64,000 nucleotides of DNA from Methylobacterium sp. J-078 (GTDB lineage Bacteria > Pseudomonadota > Alphaproteobacteria > Rhizobiales > Beijerinckiaceae): the NCBI RefSeq assembly GCF_022829285.1, contig NZ_JAKSYI010000118.1:62001-126000 (forward strand). Reading direction: 5' to 3'. The translations under genes and the position numbers were made by a program. Below, in pieces: positions 1 to 8,088 of the stretch. Position 1 is the first letter of the stretch, and each line of letters opens with the position of its first letter. The notes under the pieces were generated by a model. It was given only the letters and a program-made list of their open reading frames with translations. It did no database searches and was not told the DNA's origin.

Positions 1-1
1 C

Positions 2-466
2 CAGGGTCGGGTCAACGCCTGCCGGAGGCGTCACCAGGGCGCCGAGCCCTACCCCTACGAGAGCCGTGAACTCCTCGGGCTCACCGCCTACGTGGCCGCC
101 CAGTCCGCTGGCCTGCCGATCACGGTGCCGGACGATTCGCGCCTCGGCCCCGCCCGGGCGGCCGGCCGGGCGCTGTTCACGCAGCGCATGGGGCAGCTCG
201 GCCTGTCCTGCGCCGCCTGCCACGACGATCATCCCGGGCGCCGCCTCGGCGCCGCCCTGATCCCGCAGGGCCACCCCACCGGCTACCCGCTCTATCGCCT
301 GGAATGGCAGGGCGTGGGCTCGGTGCAGCGGCGCCTGCGCAACTGCATGACGGGGATGCGGGCCGACCCGTTCGGGTACGGTGCGTCGGAATTCGTCGCC
401 CTGGAGCGCTACCTGATGGACCGTGCGGCGCCCCTTCCCGTCGAGACGCCGGCCGTCCGGCCCTGA
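2..466 (+). CDS. soxA: SoxA, thiosulfate-oxidation c-type cytochrome (3' part)
   Basis: The open frame enters from the left edge, so the N-terminus with its signal peptide is missing. The visible 154 residues carry a CAACH haem-attachment motif near residue 63 and a later NCMTG segment, whose cysteine is the SoxA thiol ligand and sulfur-transfer residue in the family. The end, with a conserved LERYLMDR stretch and a proline-rich tail, fits a SoxA C-terminus. SoxA with SoxX forms the periplasmic cysteine S-thiosulfotransferase that loads thiosulfate onto SoxYZ. Other sox genes presumably lie to the left, outside the window. Assignment is from remembered family motifs. Confidence 0.85.
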   Translation, partial: QGRVNACRRRHQGAEPYPYESRELLGLTAYVAAQSAGLPITVPDDSRLGPARAAGRALFTQRMGQLGLSCAACHDDHPGRRLGAALIPQGHPTGYPLYRLEWQGVGSVQRRLRNCMTGMRADPFGYGASEFVALERYLMDRAAPLPVETPAVRP

Positions 467-603
467 AGCCCCTGGGTCGGCTTGCGCCGGACGCAGCCCG
501 GCCATGCGGCCCGGTTTGTGCAGTGCGGCAGAGCTTGGCGCCCGGCCCTGCTACAAGCCTGGGGATTCGTGCTCCCTCGGCGGCCCGACGGAAGGATTCT
601 CGC

Positions 604-1860
604 ATGCACGTGCTGGTTCTCGGCAGCGGCGTCGTCGGCGTCACCACGGCCTACTACCTCGCCAGGGGCGGCCATCAGGTCACCGTGCTCGACCGTCAGC
701 CGGCCGCCGGGATGGAGACCAGCTTTGCCAATGCGGGCCAGGTCTCGCCCGGCTACTCGGCCCCCTGGGCGGCACCCGGCATCCCCATCAAGGCGATGAA
801 GTGGCTGCTGATGCGCCATCGCCCCCTGGTGCTGCTGCCGCAATTCGAGCCGCGCTTCTATGGCTGGCTCGCCCACATGCTCGCCAACTGCACGCACGAG
901 GCCTACCGGCGGAACAAGGGCCGCATGGTCCGCCTCGCCGAGTACAGCCGCGACGTCCTGGGCGCCCTGCGCGCCGAGACCGGGATCGCCTACGATCACC
1001 GCGAGAAGGGCACCCTGCAGCTCTTCCGGACGCGCAAACAGCTCGACCAGGTCGGCACCGACACCGCGATCCTCGACGCCTACGGGGTCGCCTACGCGGT
1101 GCTCGACCCCGCCGGCTGCATTGAAGCCGAGCCCGCCCTGGCCCGGGTCCGCGACCGCATCGCCGGAGGCCTGCGCCTGCCCGGCGACGAGACCGGCGAC
1201 GCCCACATGTTCACGCAAAGCCTCGCGGCCCTGTGCGAAGGCCTCGGCGTCACCTTCCGCTACGGCGTCTCGGTGGCGAGCCTGCGCCACGAACACGGGC
1301 GCGTCGCCGGGGTCGTCACGGAGGGCGGGGAAGTCGTCGGCGCGGATGCCTACGTCGCCGCTTTGGGCAGCTACACGCCGGCCCTGCTACGCCCGCTCGG
1401 CCTGCGGCTGCCGGTCTATCCGGTGAAGGGCTACTCGCTGACGCTGCCGATCGACGATCCCGAGGCGGCCCCGGTCTCGACGGTGATGGACGAGACCTTC
1501 AAGGTCGGCATCACCCGCCTCGGAGACCGCATCCGGGCCGGGGGGACCGCCGAACTCGCCGGCTTCAGTCAGGTGCTGCGCGGACCGCGCCGCGCGGCGC
1601 TCGAACGCTCCGTCGGGGATCTCTTCCCCGGGGGCGGCGATCTCAGGAAGGCCCGCTTCTGGACGGGTTTGCGCCCGATGACGCCGGACGGCACGCCCAT
1701 CGTCGGAGCGACCCCCTATCCGAATCTCTACACCAACACCGGCCACGGCACCCTCGGCTGGACCATGGCCTGCGGCTCGGGACGCATGCTCGCGGACCTC
1801 ATCTCCGGACATCCGCCCGCCATCGCCGCGGAGGACTTCGCGATGACGCGGTATGCGTGA
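604..1860 (+). CDS. dadA: D-amino acid dehydrogenase, FAD-dependent
   Basis: A 418-residue DAO-fold flavoprotein. The N-terminus has the FAD-binding GSGVVG motif of a Rossmann fold at residues 7-12, followed by ETSFANAGQVSPGYSAPW, a segment characteristic of DadA. The C-terminal part holds the family signature WTGLRPMTPDGTPIVG and NTGHGTLGWTM. Length matches DadA (about 415-430). It oxidises D-amino acids such as D-alanine at the inner face of the membrane, passing electrons to the quinone pool. The ATG at 604 begins directly at the Rossmann strand. An alanine racemase partner is not adjacent. It is followed by a long spacer with no gene. Confidence 0.92.
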   Translation: MHVLVLGSGVVGVTTAYYLARGGHQVTVLDRQPAAGMETSFANAGQVSPGYSAPWAAPGIPIKAMKWLLMRHRPLVLLPQFEPRFYGWLAHMLANCTHEAYRRNKGRMVRLAEYSRDVLGALRAETGIAYDHREKGTLQLFRTRKQLDQVGTDTAILDAYGVAYAVLDPAGCIEAEPALARVRDRIAGGLRLPGDETGDAHMFTQSLAALCEGLGVTFRYGVSVASLRHEHGRVAGVVTEGGEVVGADAYVAALGSYTPALLRPLGLRLPVYPVKGYSLTLPIDDPEAAPVSTVMDETFKVGITRLGDRIRAGGTAELAGFSQVLRGPRRAALERSVGDLFPGGGDLRKARFWTGLRPMTPDGTPIVGATPYPNLYTNTGHGTLGWTMACGSGRMLADLISGHPPAIAAEDFAMTRYA

Positions 1861-2380
1861 ATTGCATCATCCCGGAGGACAGGTGCGTCGCCGAACCCGC
1901 CGAGGGGGACGAATCGGACTGGCACGAACCCGGGGCAAGGCGCTCGCGATCGCGATCCGGGACGATGCGTTCCTTGCCGCCGCGGGCGTCGTCGAAACGG
2001 AAGCTTGCGGAAGTGGTTATGGGTCCCTTGTCACAACCCTCGATAGGATCAAGCTTGGCATCGGAAATTTGCCACGATTGAATGCTTGGCTTGCGTGTCG
2101 GCGTGAGAAAATTTGCTCACGACGTCTTCGGCAGGAAAGTTGCAGGAGGTAAGCGATTGATCATCGTGATCTTTCTGAAATTTTAATCTAATATATAAGT
2201 AATTTTATACTGCCCGTCCTTCATGTATTACCAATCGATGTTTGCCGGTTCTGTAATTTAAAAATACTACTCACGCGGCTGGCTTTGGGTCTCGAAAAAC
2301 GTTATGCGGCCCCGACGTTCACGATCCGGGATGATCTAGTGAGCCGGGTTTGGCACTATAAAACCTGAAGTGAGGATGAT
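1861..2380. other. Gene-free, partly AT-rich spacer
   Basis: About 520 bases with no convincing gene. The first 300 bases have the GC level of the neighbours, while 2160-2290 is strikingly AT-rich, with runs such as TAATATATAAG and TTTAAAAATAC. Such a block is unusual in this genome and could hold the promoter or upstream regulator-binding region of the glycosyltransferase at 2381, or mark a junction of acquired DNA. No hairpin or riboswitch was recognised. Confidence 0.5.
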
Positions 2381-5300
2381 GTGCGTCTCTTGAAGCTGCC
2401 GACTTTCGACGGACGATTCTTCTCGAAAGCTTGGAAGAGTCTGCGCCGGAAGCCGAATGCTGCCGTCACGATGCGTGACGGCAACGTGGCGATCCACTGG
2501 ATCACGCTTCACGAGGGCGGCGTTCTCCTTGCGCTGGCGACCGGCACGCACCGGGAAGAGGTTCAGGTTCAGGTCCGTTTCGCCGGAGCGGAGGCGCAGG
2601 ACCTGCCGGTCGAGCCCGCGAACCGGATCAACGGGTTGGAGCTCGTCTACGCCCCTCTGCCCGAGAGCCTCGCCCGGCACCCTGGCACCTGCACCGTCAG
2701 CGTCAAGGTTCACGGACAGACCTACACGGAGCGTTTCGAGGCGGGAACCGATCAGTATTCCGGCTGCTTCGACGGCGTCTGGGACTATCGCCTCGAAGGA
2801 TGGCTCGCACCGCTCTTCCCGACCACGAATCCGAGCGTCCGGCTGATTGTCGACGGCGAGGCGGGTGAACCCGTCACCCTCGATCGCTACCGCAGCGAGT
2901 TCCAGTTCATGGTGTCCGGACAGGCGGGCTGGAACGGCTTCTCGCTGCCGCTGCCGCCGCACGCGCTCGATGGCAAGCCACATCGCCTCGGCATCCGGGC
3001 AGGCAAGACGACGCTCGACTTCGGCACCTGGAGCAGCCAGCCGCGCTACAACATCGACACCCTGGCGCCGGACAATTTCCGGGGCTGGTACTTCGACCCC
3101 ACGACGGCCGATGCGCCGACGACCCTGCGCATCGTCCGGGGCGGCGTGACGCGGTCGGAACTCAAGACGCATGTCCGGGCCGACGTCAAAGCGGCGTTCG
3201 GGCGGGATGTCGCCGGGTTCGTCTTTTCCCACCAGGATATCCAGCCCGGCAGCGAACTCTTCGCCGGCCCGGAGGGAGGGGGGCTTCTCCTCGGACGTTT
3301 CAGCAACGACCTGCTCGTTCATGTCCAGGCGCAGCGGCGTGAAGCGCGGGCGCGGCTCCTGGAATCCGAGTCCCCCGCGGCTAGCGTGATGGCGCGCCGC
3401 AGCATCCGCACGCGCCTCGTCGAGGTCGAGCGCGCCCGCGGCCATGGGCCCATCACCTTCCAGCCGGTGATCGCCACCGAAACACGGACCGCCACGGCCG
3501 ACGTGACCGCGCCGCCGGTCCCGGCACCGGCGGCGCGGTCTCCGCAAACGCCTCCGCCGGTCTGCGCCATCGTCCCCGTCTACAAGGGCCTGTCCGACCT
3601 CAAACTCTGCCTGGCATCCCTGATCCCGGAGCTGAAGGCCGGGACGGCGCGGGCGATCGTCATCAACGACGGGTCGCCCGACCCGGAGATCGGCCGCTAT
3701 CTCGCGGGCGTCGCCGCCGAGAACCATCCGGGCCTGACGATCCTCGAGAACCCGAAGAATCTCGGCTTCATCGGGACGGTCAACCGCGGCTTCTCGCTGC
3801 TCGAACCCGGAGAGGACGTCCTCCTCGTCAACGCCGACACGATCCTGCCGCCCGGGCTCGTCGCGCGGCTCGCCCGGCACTGCCATGCCCGGCCGGGCAT
3901 CGCCTCGGTGACCCCGCTGTCGAACAACGCGACGATCCTGAGCTTCCCGAACGTCGTCGTGCCGAGCCTGCCCGCCCTCGGCCTCGACGTCGCGGAGATC
4001 GACCGGGCCTTCGCCGGACACGGCGCCGAGCCCGTGGAGATCCCGACGGGTGTCGGCTTCTGCATGCACCTCAATCGCCACGCCCTCGACGAGGTCGGCG
4101 CGTTCTCACCCGATTGGGGCAAGGGCTACTGCGAGGAGGTCGATTGGTGCCTCTCCGCGCGCGATCTCGGCTGGATCCACCTCGCGGCCCCGGACGCCTT
4201 CGTGATCCACGAGGGCTCGGTCTCGTTCGGCGTCGCCGAGCGGGTGACGATCCTGGCGACCAACCACGCCCGCCTGGAGGCACTCTACCCGGAATACCTC
4301 GCCGAAGTGCGCGCCTTCGTCCGCGCGGACCCCCTGGAGGCCATTCGCACGGATGTCCTGCTCAGCCTCCTCAAGGGGCGGTTCAACGCGCTGACCCTGC
4401 ACCTGATGCACGGGCTCGGCGGCGGCACGAAGCGCTACGTGGACGATATCCAGGGCCTGAGTCGGTCAGAGGACCACGAGAGCGCCGTGCTCTCCCCCGT
4501 GGAGGATCGGGGCGACGATCCGCGGCTGCTGCTGAGCTTCCACCGGGCCGACGTCACCCTGACCCTGAGGCCCGAGAGCGTCGAACGGACCCTCGAGGCC
4601 ATCGAGGCGGCCGGCGTCGCGGTCCAGATCCACGTGAACTCGCGCCTGACCTTCCGAAGCGCGTTCCTGGAGACGCTCCTCTCCGGCAAGCGCCCCTTCA
4701 CGGTGATGCTGCACGACTTCCAGTGGTACTGTCCGCGCGTCCACCTCACGGACGAGCGCAACAGCTATTGCGGCGAGCCGACGCCCGCCGTCTGCCAGCT
4801 CTGCGTCTCGGGCGGCGTCGAGCACAACTTCGCCGATCACGATGCGCTGATCGAGAACGATCTCGAATCCTGGCTCGCCTTCAACACCCGGATCCTCCAG
4901 CGCGCCACCACGATCCTGACGCCGTCCGAGGACACGGCGCGCCGCTATCGCGAGCGCCTGAACCTGCCCGATATCGTCGTCGCCCCTCACCCGGAGCCGC
5001 GGCTGCACGGCATGACGTCGGTGGTCTCGCGGAAGGGGGGCCACAAGGGCAGCCCCAAGGGCGGCCTCAGGATCGCGGTCGTGGGCGCGATCGGGCGCGT
5101 CAAGGGCTTCGACGTCCTCGTCCGGCTCGTGGAGCGGGCGGCGCGCGACCGCATGCCGTTCTACCTGACCGTCGTTGGCTTCACGGCCGACGACGAGCGC
5201 CTCAAGCGCTACAAGAACGCCGCGGTGACCGGCTCCTACAAGCATTCGGAACTGAAGGCGAAGCTGGACGAGGTCGATCCGGACTTCGTGTTCCTGTCGA

Positions 5301-5746
5301 GCATCTGGCCGGAGACCTACTCCTACGTCCTGTCCGAGGTCTGGGAGGCCGGCTACCCGGTCGTCGCCTTCGACATCGGCGCGCCCGCCGACCGGATCAA
5401 GACCGTGGGCGGCGGCGTGGTGATCCCCTTCACCCGCGACAGCCGTCTCATCCTCGACGCGCTGATGGCGGCCCGGGACCAGGTCGCGGCCCTCCCGCCG
5501 ATGCGCCCCGTGCCGACCGTCGTGCCCTCGCTGGAGGCCTATTACGGGCAGCCCGGCGCGATGGCGGCCGCGAACGACGTGGTCCCGAACGGGGCCATAC
5601 CGTCCGTCGCCGCCGCGTCGGCGCATCCCGCCGACGACGAGGACCTGGAGGTGGACGGTCTCACGGTGGTGCATGACGTCTCGCGTGACCGGGACGACCC
5701 GCCGGTCCGCGATCGGGCGGCCGTTGCGGCCGAGATGATCCCCTGA
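2381..5746 (+). CDS. Two-domain glycosyltransferase (GT2 plus GT4-like)
   Basis: A 1121-residue protein with a GTG start chosen for the GAGGAT ribosome-binding sequence just upstream. Residues 1-330 form a region rich in beta strands that I cannot assign to a family. From about residue 390 (CAIVPVYKG) there is a GT-A family 2 domain with the metal-binding-type NADT segment near 483 and an acceptor-region GKGYCEEVDWCLSARDLG near 580. A GT-B, GT4-like domain follows from about 895 (AVVGAIGRVKGFDVL) to 1030, with the nucleotide-sugar site WPETYSYVLSEVWEAGYPV. It probably builds surface polysaccharide, linking two different sugars. It stands alone without other polysaccharide genes. Its AT-rich leader hints at transfer or special regulation. 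Confidence 0.82.
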   Translation: MRLLKLPTFDGRFFSKAWKSLRRKPNAAVTMRDGNVAIHWITLHEGGVLLALATGTHREEVQVQVRFAGAEAQDLPVEPANRINGLELVYAPLPESLARHPGTCTVSVKVHGQTYTERFEAGTDQYSGCFDGVWDYRLEGWLAPLFPTTNPSVRLIVDGEAGEPVTLDRYRSEFQFMVSGQAGWNGFSLPLPPHALDGKPHRLGIRAGKTTLDFGTWSSQPRYNIDTLAPDNFRGWYFDPTTADAPTTLRIVRGGVTRSELKTHVRADVKAAFGRDVAGFVFSHQDIQPGSELFAGPEGGGLLLGRFSNDLLVHVQAQRREARARLLESESPAASVMARRSIRTRLVEVERARGHGPITFQPVIATETRTATADVTAPPVPAPAARSPQTPPPVCAIVPVYKGLSDLKLCLASLIPELKAGTARAIVINDGSPDPEIGRYLAGVAAENHPGLTILENPKNLGFIGTVNRGFSLLEPGEDVLLVNADTILPPGLVARLARHCHARPGIASVTPLSNNATILSFPNVVVPSLPALGLDVAEIDRAFAGHGAEPVEIPTGVGFCMHLNRHALDEVGAFSPDWGKGYCEEVDWCLSARDLGWIHLAAPDAFVIHEGSVSFGVAERVTILATNHARLEALYPEYLAEVRAFVRADPLEAIRTDVLLSLLKGRFNALTLHLMHGLGGGTKRYVDDIQGLSRSEDHESAVLSPVEDRGDDPRLLLSFHRADVTLTLRPESVERTLEAIEAAGVAVQIHVNSRLTFRSAFLETLLSGKRPFTVMLHDFQWYCPRVHLTDERNSYCGEPTPAVCQLCVSGGVEHNFADHDALIENDLESWLAFNTRILQRATTILTPSEDTARRYRERLNLPDIVVAPHPEPRLHGMTSVVSRKGGHKGSPKGGLRIAVVGAIGRVKGFDVLVRLVERAARDRMPFYLTVVGFTADDERLKRYKNAAVTGSYKHSELKAKLDEVDPDFVFLSSIWPETYSYVLSEVWEAGYPVVAFDIGAPADRIKTVGGGVVIPFTRDSRLILDALMAARDQVAALPPMRPVPTVVPSLEAYYGQPGAMAAANDVVPNGAIPSVAAASAHPADDEDLEVDGLTVVHDVSRDRDDPPVRDRAAVAAEMIP

Positions 5747-5754
5747 GGAACCGG

Positions 5755-5773
5755 CCCGGACTCGCGGTCCGGG
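5755..5773. terminator. GC-rich hairpin after glycosyltransferase
   Basis: A 7-bp perfect stem, CCCGGAC and GTCCGGG, with a 5-base loop, lies nine bases past the glycosyltransferase stop codon. There is no T-run, so it may act only as an mRNA end protector or a weak terminator between this gene and the convergent LysR remnant. Confidence 0.35.
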
Positions 5774-5816
5774 TCCGCCCGCCCGGGGCGCCCCCTGCAA
5801 AGCAGGGGATCGGCGA

Positions 5817-6322
5817 TCAGCGGGCGGGCGGCCAGCGCAACGCGTCCACCATCGCCATCCGCATGTCGGGACCGATGCGGACGGCCGTCATGTCCTTGAC
5901 CACCATGCCGCCGAAGCGCACGCCTGCATCGAAGCGCTCGGCCACGATCGTTACGTGCGCGCCTGCGAAGTCTCGATCTCGACGGTGATCTCCGGGTAGG
6001 CCGGCAGCAGGCCCCGCAGGTCCCGCAGGACCGGCCAGAGGACGGTCTCGGCCGCGTGCTCCGGGGCCGCGATGCGAATCCGTCCGGCGGGCCGGTGCCG
6101 CATCTCCGTGAGCGCCCTCAACTCCACCCCGATCGGCTCGAACTGGGGCGCGACGATTCGCAGATGCCTCTCGCCGGCCTCCGTCGGCGCGACGCTGCGC
6201 GTGGAGCGGTTGAGCAGGTGCCGCCCGAGGCGCGCCTCCAGGCCGTTCATGGCATGGCTCAGGGCCGATTGCGTCACGCCCGGGCACTCAGCCGCGCGGG
6301 TGAAGCTCCCCTCCCGCGCCAT
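5817..6322 (-). pseudogene. LysR-family regulator, frameshifted and truncated
   Basis: Two overlapping minus-strand frames together encode one LysR regulator. The first (6322 down to 5951) starts at the helix-turn-helix (GSFTRAA, then VTQSALSHAMNGLEARLG) and reads into the effector domain. The protein then continues in a second frame (VAERFDAGVRFGG, IGPDMRMAMVDA) down to a stop at 5817. A short deletion or frameshift near 5950-5970 separates them, and the last hundred or so residues of a normal LysR protein are absent. The gene stands divergent from paoABC, the usual place for its regulator, so the oxidoreductase operon has probably lost its LysR control. Confidence 0.85.
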
Positions 6323-6486
6323 TCATAACCTCGTTTCATAAGCCTCAGCGCCTTCGAGGCCCTATTCAGTGGGTCTCCGAACCCTAACTTTAGAATCGAG
6401 CAAAACTTAATTGCGCGCTGCGCGTTTCCGTCCGGTCGCGGTGCCGACCGGCGCTGACGCAACCGCCGCACGGTTCGGAGGACGAC

Positions 6487-7137
6487 ATGGACGGTCGCAA
6501 CGGGCTCGCATTGAACAGGAGAGGCGTTATGGTGAGTGTGGGAGCCAGCGCGGTCGCCGCCGCTCTCCCGGGAGCGGTGGGGGCCGCACCGGCCGGCAAC
6601 GATGCGCCGGTGCTGACGAAGGTCGCCTTCACGGTGAACGGCGAGAAGCGGGAGCTCGAACTCGACACCCGCACCAGCCTGCTGGACGCGGCGCGCGAGC
6701 ACCTCCACCTGACCGGCTCGAAGAAGGGCTGCGATCACGGCCAGTGCGGGGCCTGCACGATGATCGTCGACGGCCGGCGCATCAACGCCTGCCTGACGCT
6801 GGCGGTCATGCACCAGGGCGCGCAGATCACCACGATCGAGGGCCTGGGCCAGCCCGAGAACCTGCATCCGATGCAGGCCGCCTTCATCAAGCATGACGGC
6901 TACCAGTGCGGCTACTGCACGCCGGGCCAGATCTGCTCGGGCGTCGCGGTGCTGGCCGAGATCAAGGCCGGCATCCCGAGCCACGTCACGGCCGATCTCA
7001 ACGCCCCGATGCAGGTCACGGATGCCGAGATCCGCGAGCGCATGAGCGGCAACATCTGCCGCTGCGGCGCCTATTCCAACATCGTCGAGGCGATGACCGA
7101 GGTCGCAGACCAGAACAAGGCCCGGAGGCCCGCATGA
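6487..7137 (+). CDS. paoA: Aldehyde oxidoreductase, [2Fe-2S] subunit
   Basis: This 216-residue subunit of a xanthine-oxidase-family enzyme begins with a twin-arginine-type leader: LNRRGVMV followed by a hydrophobic stretch ending in GAAPAG. The first [2Fe-2S] cluster uses CDHGQCGACTMI (residues 81-92) with a further cysteine in NACL. The second uses CGYCTPGQ and CRCG. It is the small subunit of the periplasmic PaoABC-type aldehyde oxidoreductase, which carries electrons between the molybdenum site and FAD. Its stop overlaps the next gene's ATG by four bases, so the operon is probably translationally coupled. The 164-base gap upstream faces the broken LysR gene and must hold the promoter. Confidence 0.9.
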   Translation: MDGRNGLALNRRGVMVSVGASAVAAALPGAVGAAPAGNDAPVLTKVAFTVNGEKRELELDTRTSLLDAAREHLHLTGSKKGCDHGQCGACTMIVDGRRINACLTLAVMHQGAQITTIEGLGQPENLHPMQAAFIKHDGYQCGYCTPGQICSGVAVLAEIKAGIPSHVTADLNAPMQVTDAEIRERMSGNICRCGAYSNIVEAMTEVADQNKARRPA

Positions 7138-8084
7138 AGTCCTTCACCTACGAGCGCCCAAGTTCGCCGGCGGAAGCCGCCGCCGCCGTTTCCGCCAACC
7201 CGAACGCCAAGTTCATCGCCGGCGGCACCAACCTCCTCGACCTCATGAAGCTGCAGATCGAGACACCCACCCACCTCGTGGATGTCAACGGCCTCGGGCT
7301 GGACCGGATCGAGGCCACGCCGGAGGGCGGCCTGCGCGTCGGCGCCCTCGTGCGCAACACGGATCTGGCCGCCGATGCCCGGGTCCGGAAGGACTACGCC
7401 GTGCTCAGCCGCGCCCTGCTCGCCGGCGCTTCGGGCCAGTTGCGCAACAAGGCGACCACCGCCGGCAACCTGCTGCAGCGCACCCGCTGCCCGTATTTCT
7501 ACGACACGGCGCAGGCCTGCAACAAGCGCCAGCCCGGGTCGGGCTGTTCGGCGCTGGACGGCGTCTCGCGCCAGCTCGCGGTGATCGGCGCGAGCGAGGC
7601 CTGCATCGCGACCCATCCGGGCGACATGGCAGTGGCCATGCGGGTGCTCGACGCCACCGTCGAGACCGTCGACGGCCGGGGCACGGAACGCAAGATCCCG
7701 ATCTCCGACTTCCATCGCCTGCCAGGCGAGCGTCCGGAGGTGGACACCACGCTCGCGCCCGGCGAGCTCATCACGGCGGTGACGTTGCCCAAGCCCCTCG
7801 GCGGCGCCCACATCTACCGCAAGGTCCGTGACCGGGCCTCCTACGCCTACGCGCTGGTCTCGGTGGCCGCGGTGGTGCAGCCGGACGGCAGTGGCCGGGC
7901 GGCCTTCGGCGGCGTGGCGCACAAGCCCTGGCGGGTGGAAGCCGCCGAGGGCGAGATGGCCCGGGGCGCCAAGGCGGTGACCGCGCAGGTCTTCGCCGGC
8001 GCCAAACCCACCCACGACAACGCCTACAAGCTGAAGCTCGCCGAGCGCACGCTCGGCGCGGCGCTCACCGAAGCGAGGGCTTAG
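7134..8084 (+). CDS. paoB: Aldehyde oxidoreductase, FAD subunit
   Basis: A 316-residue FAD-binding subunit starting at the ATG that overlaps paoA. The family FAD motif is AGGTNLLDLMKLQ near residues 29-41. The insertion RTRCPYFYDTAQACNKRQPGSGC near residues 116-138 supplies cysteines for the extra [4Fe-4S] cluster known in PaoB-type and 4-hydroxybenzoyl-CoA-reductase-type subunits. The C-terminal CO_deh_flav_C-like domain follows. It accepts electrons from PaoA and passes them to the final acceptor. Four bases separate its stop from the start of paoC. Confidence 0.9.
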   Translation: MKSFTYERPSSPAEAAAAVSANPNAKFIAGGTNLLDLMKLQIETPTHLVDVNGLGLDRIEATPEGGLRVGALVRNTDLAADARVRKDYAVLSRALLAGASGQLRNKATTAGNLLQRTRCPYFYDTAQACNKRQPGSGCSALDGVSRQLAVIGASEACIATHPGDMAVAMRVLDATVETVDGRGTERKIPISDFHRLPGERPEVDTTLAPGELITAVTLPKPLGGAHIYRKVRDRASYAYALVSVAAVVQPDGSGRAAFGGVAHKPWRVEAAEGEMARGAKAVTAQVFAGAKPTHDNAYKLKLAERTLGAALTEARA

Positions 8085-8088
8085 AGAC

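Noticed and set aside
2020..2050. TTATGGG sequence as an inverted transposon end
   Set aside because: A single copy with no other sites nearby and no break in a gene; most likely chance.
2336..4081. 581-codon minus-strand frame over the glycosyltransferase
   Set aside because: No family motif, and the plus-strand gene has clear GT domains.
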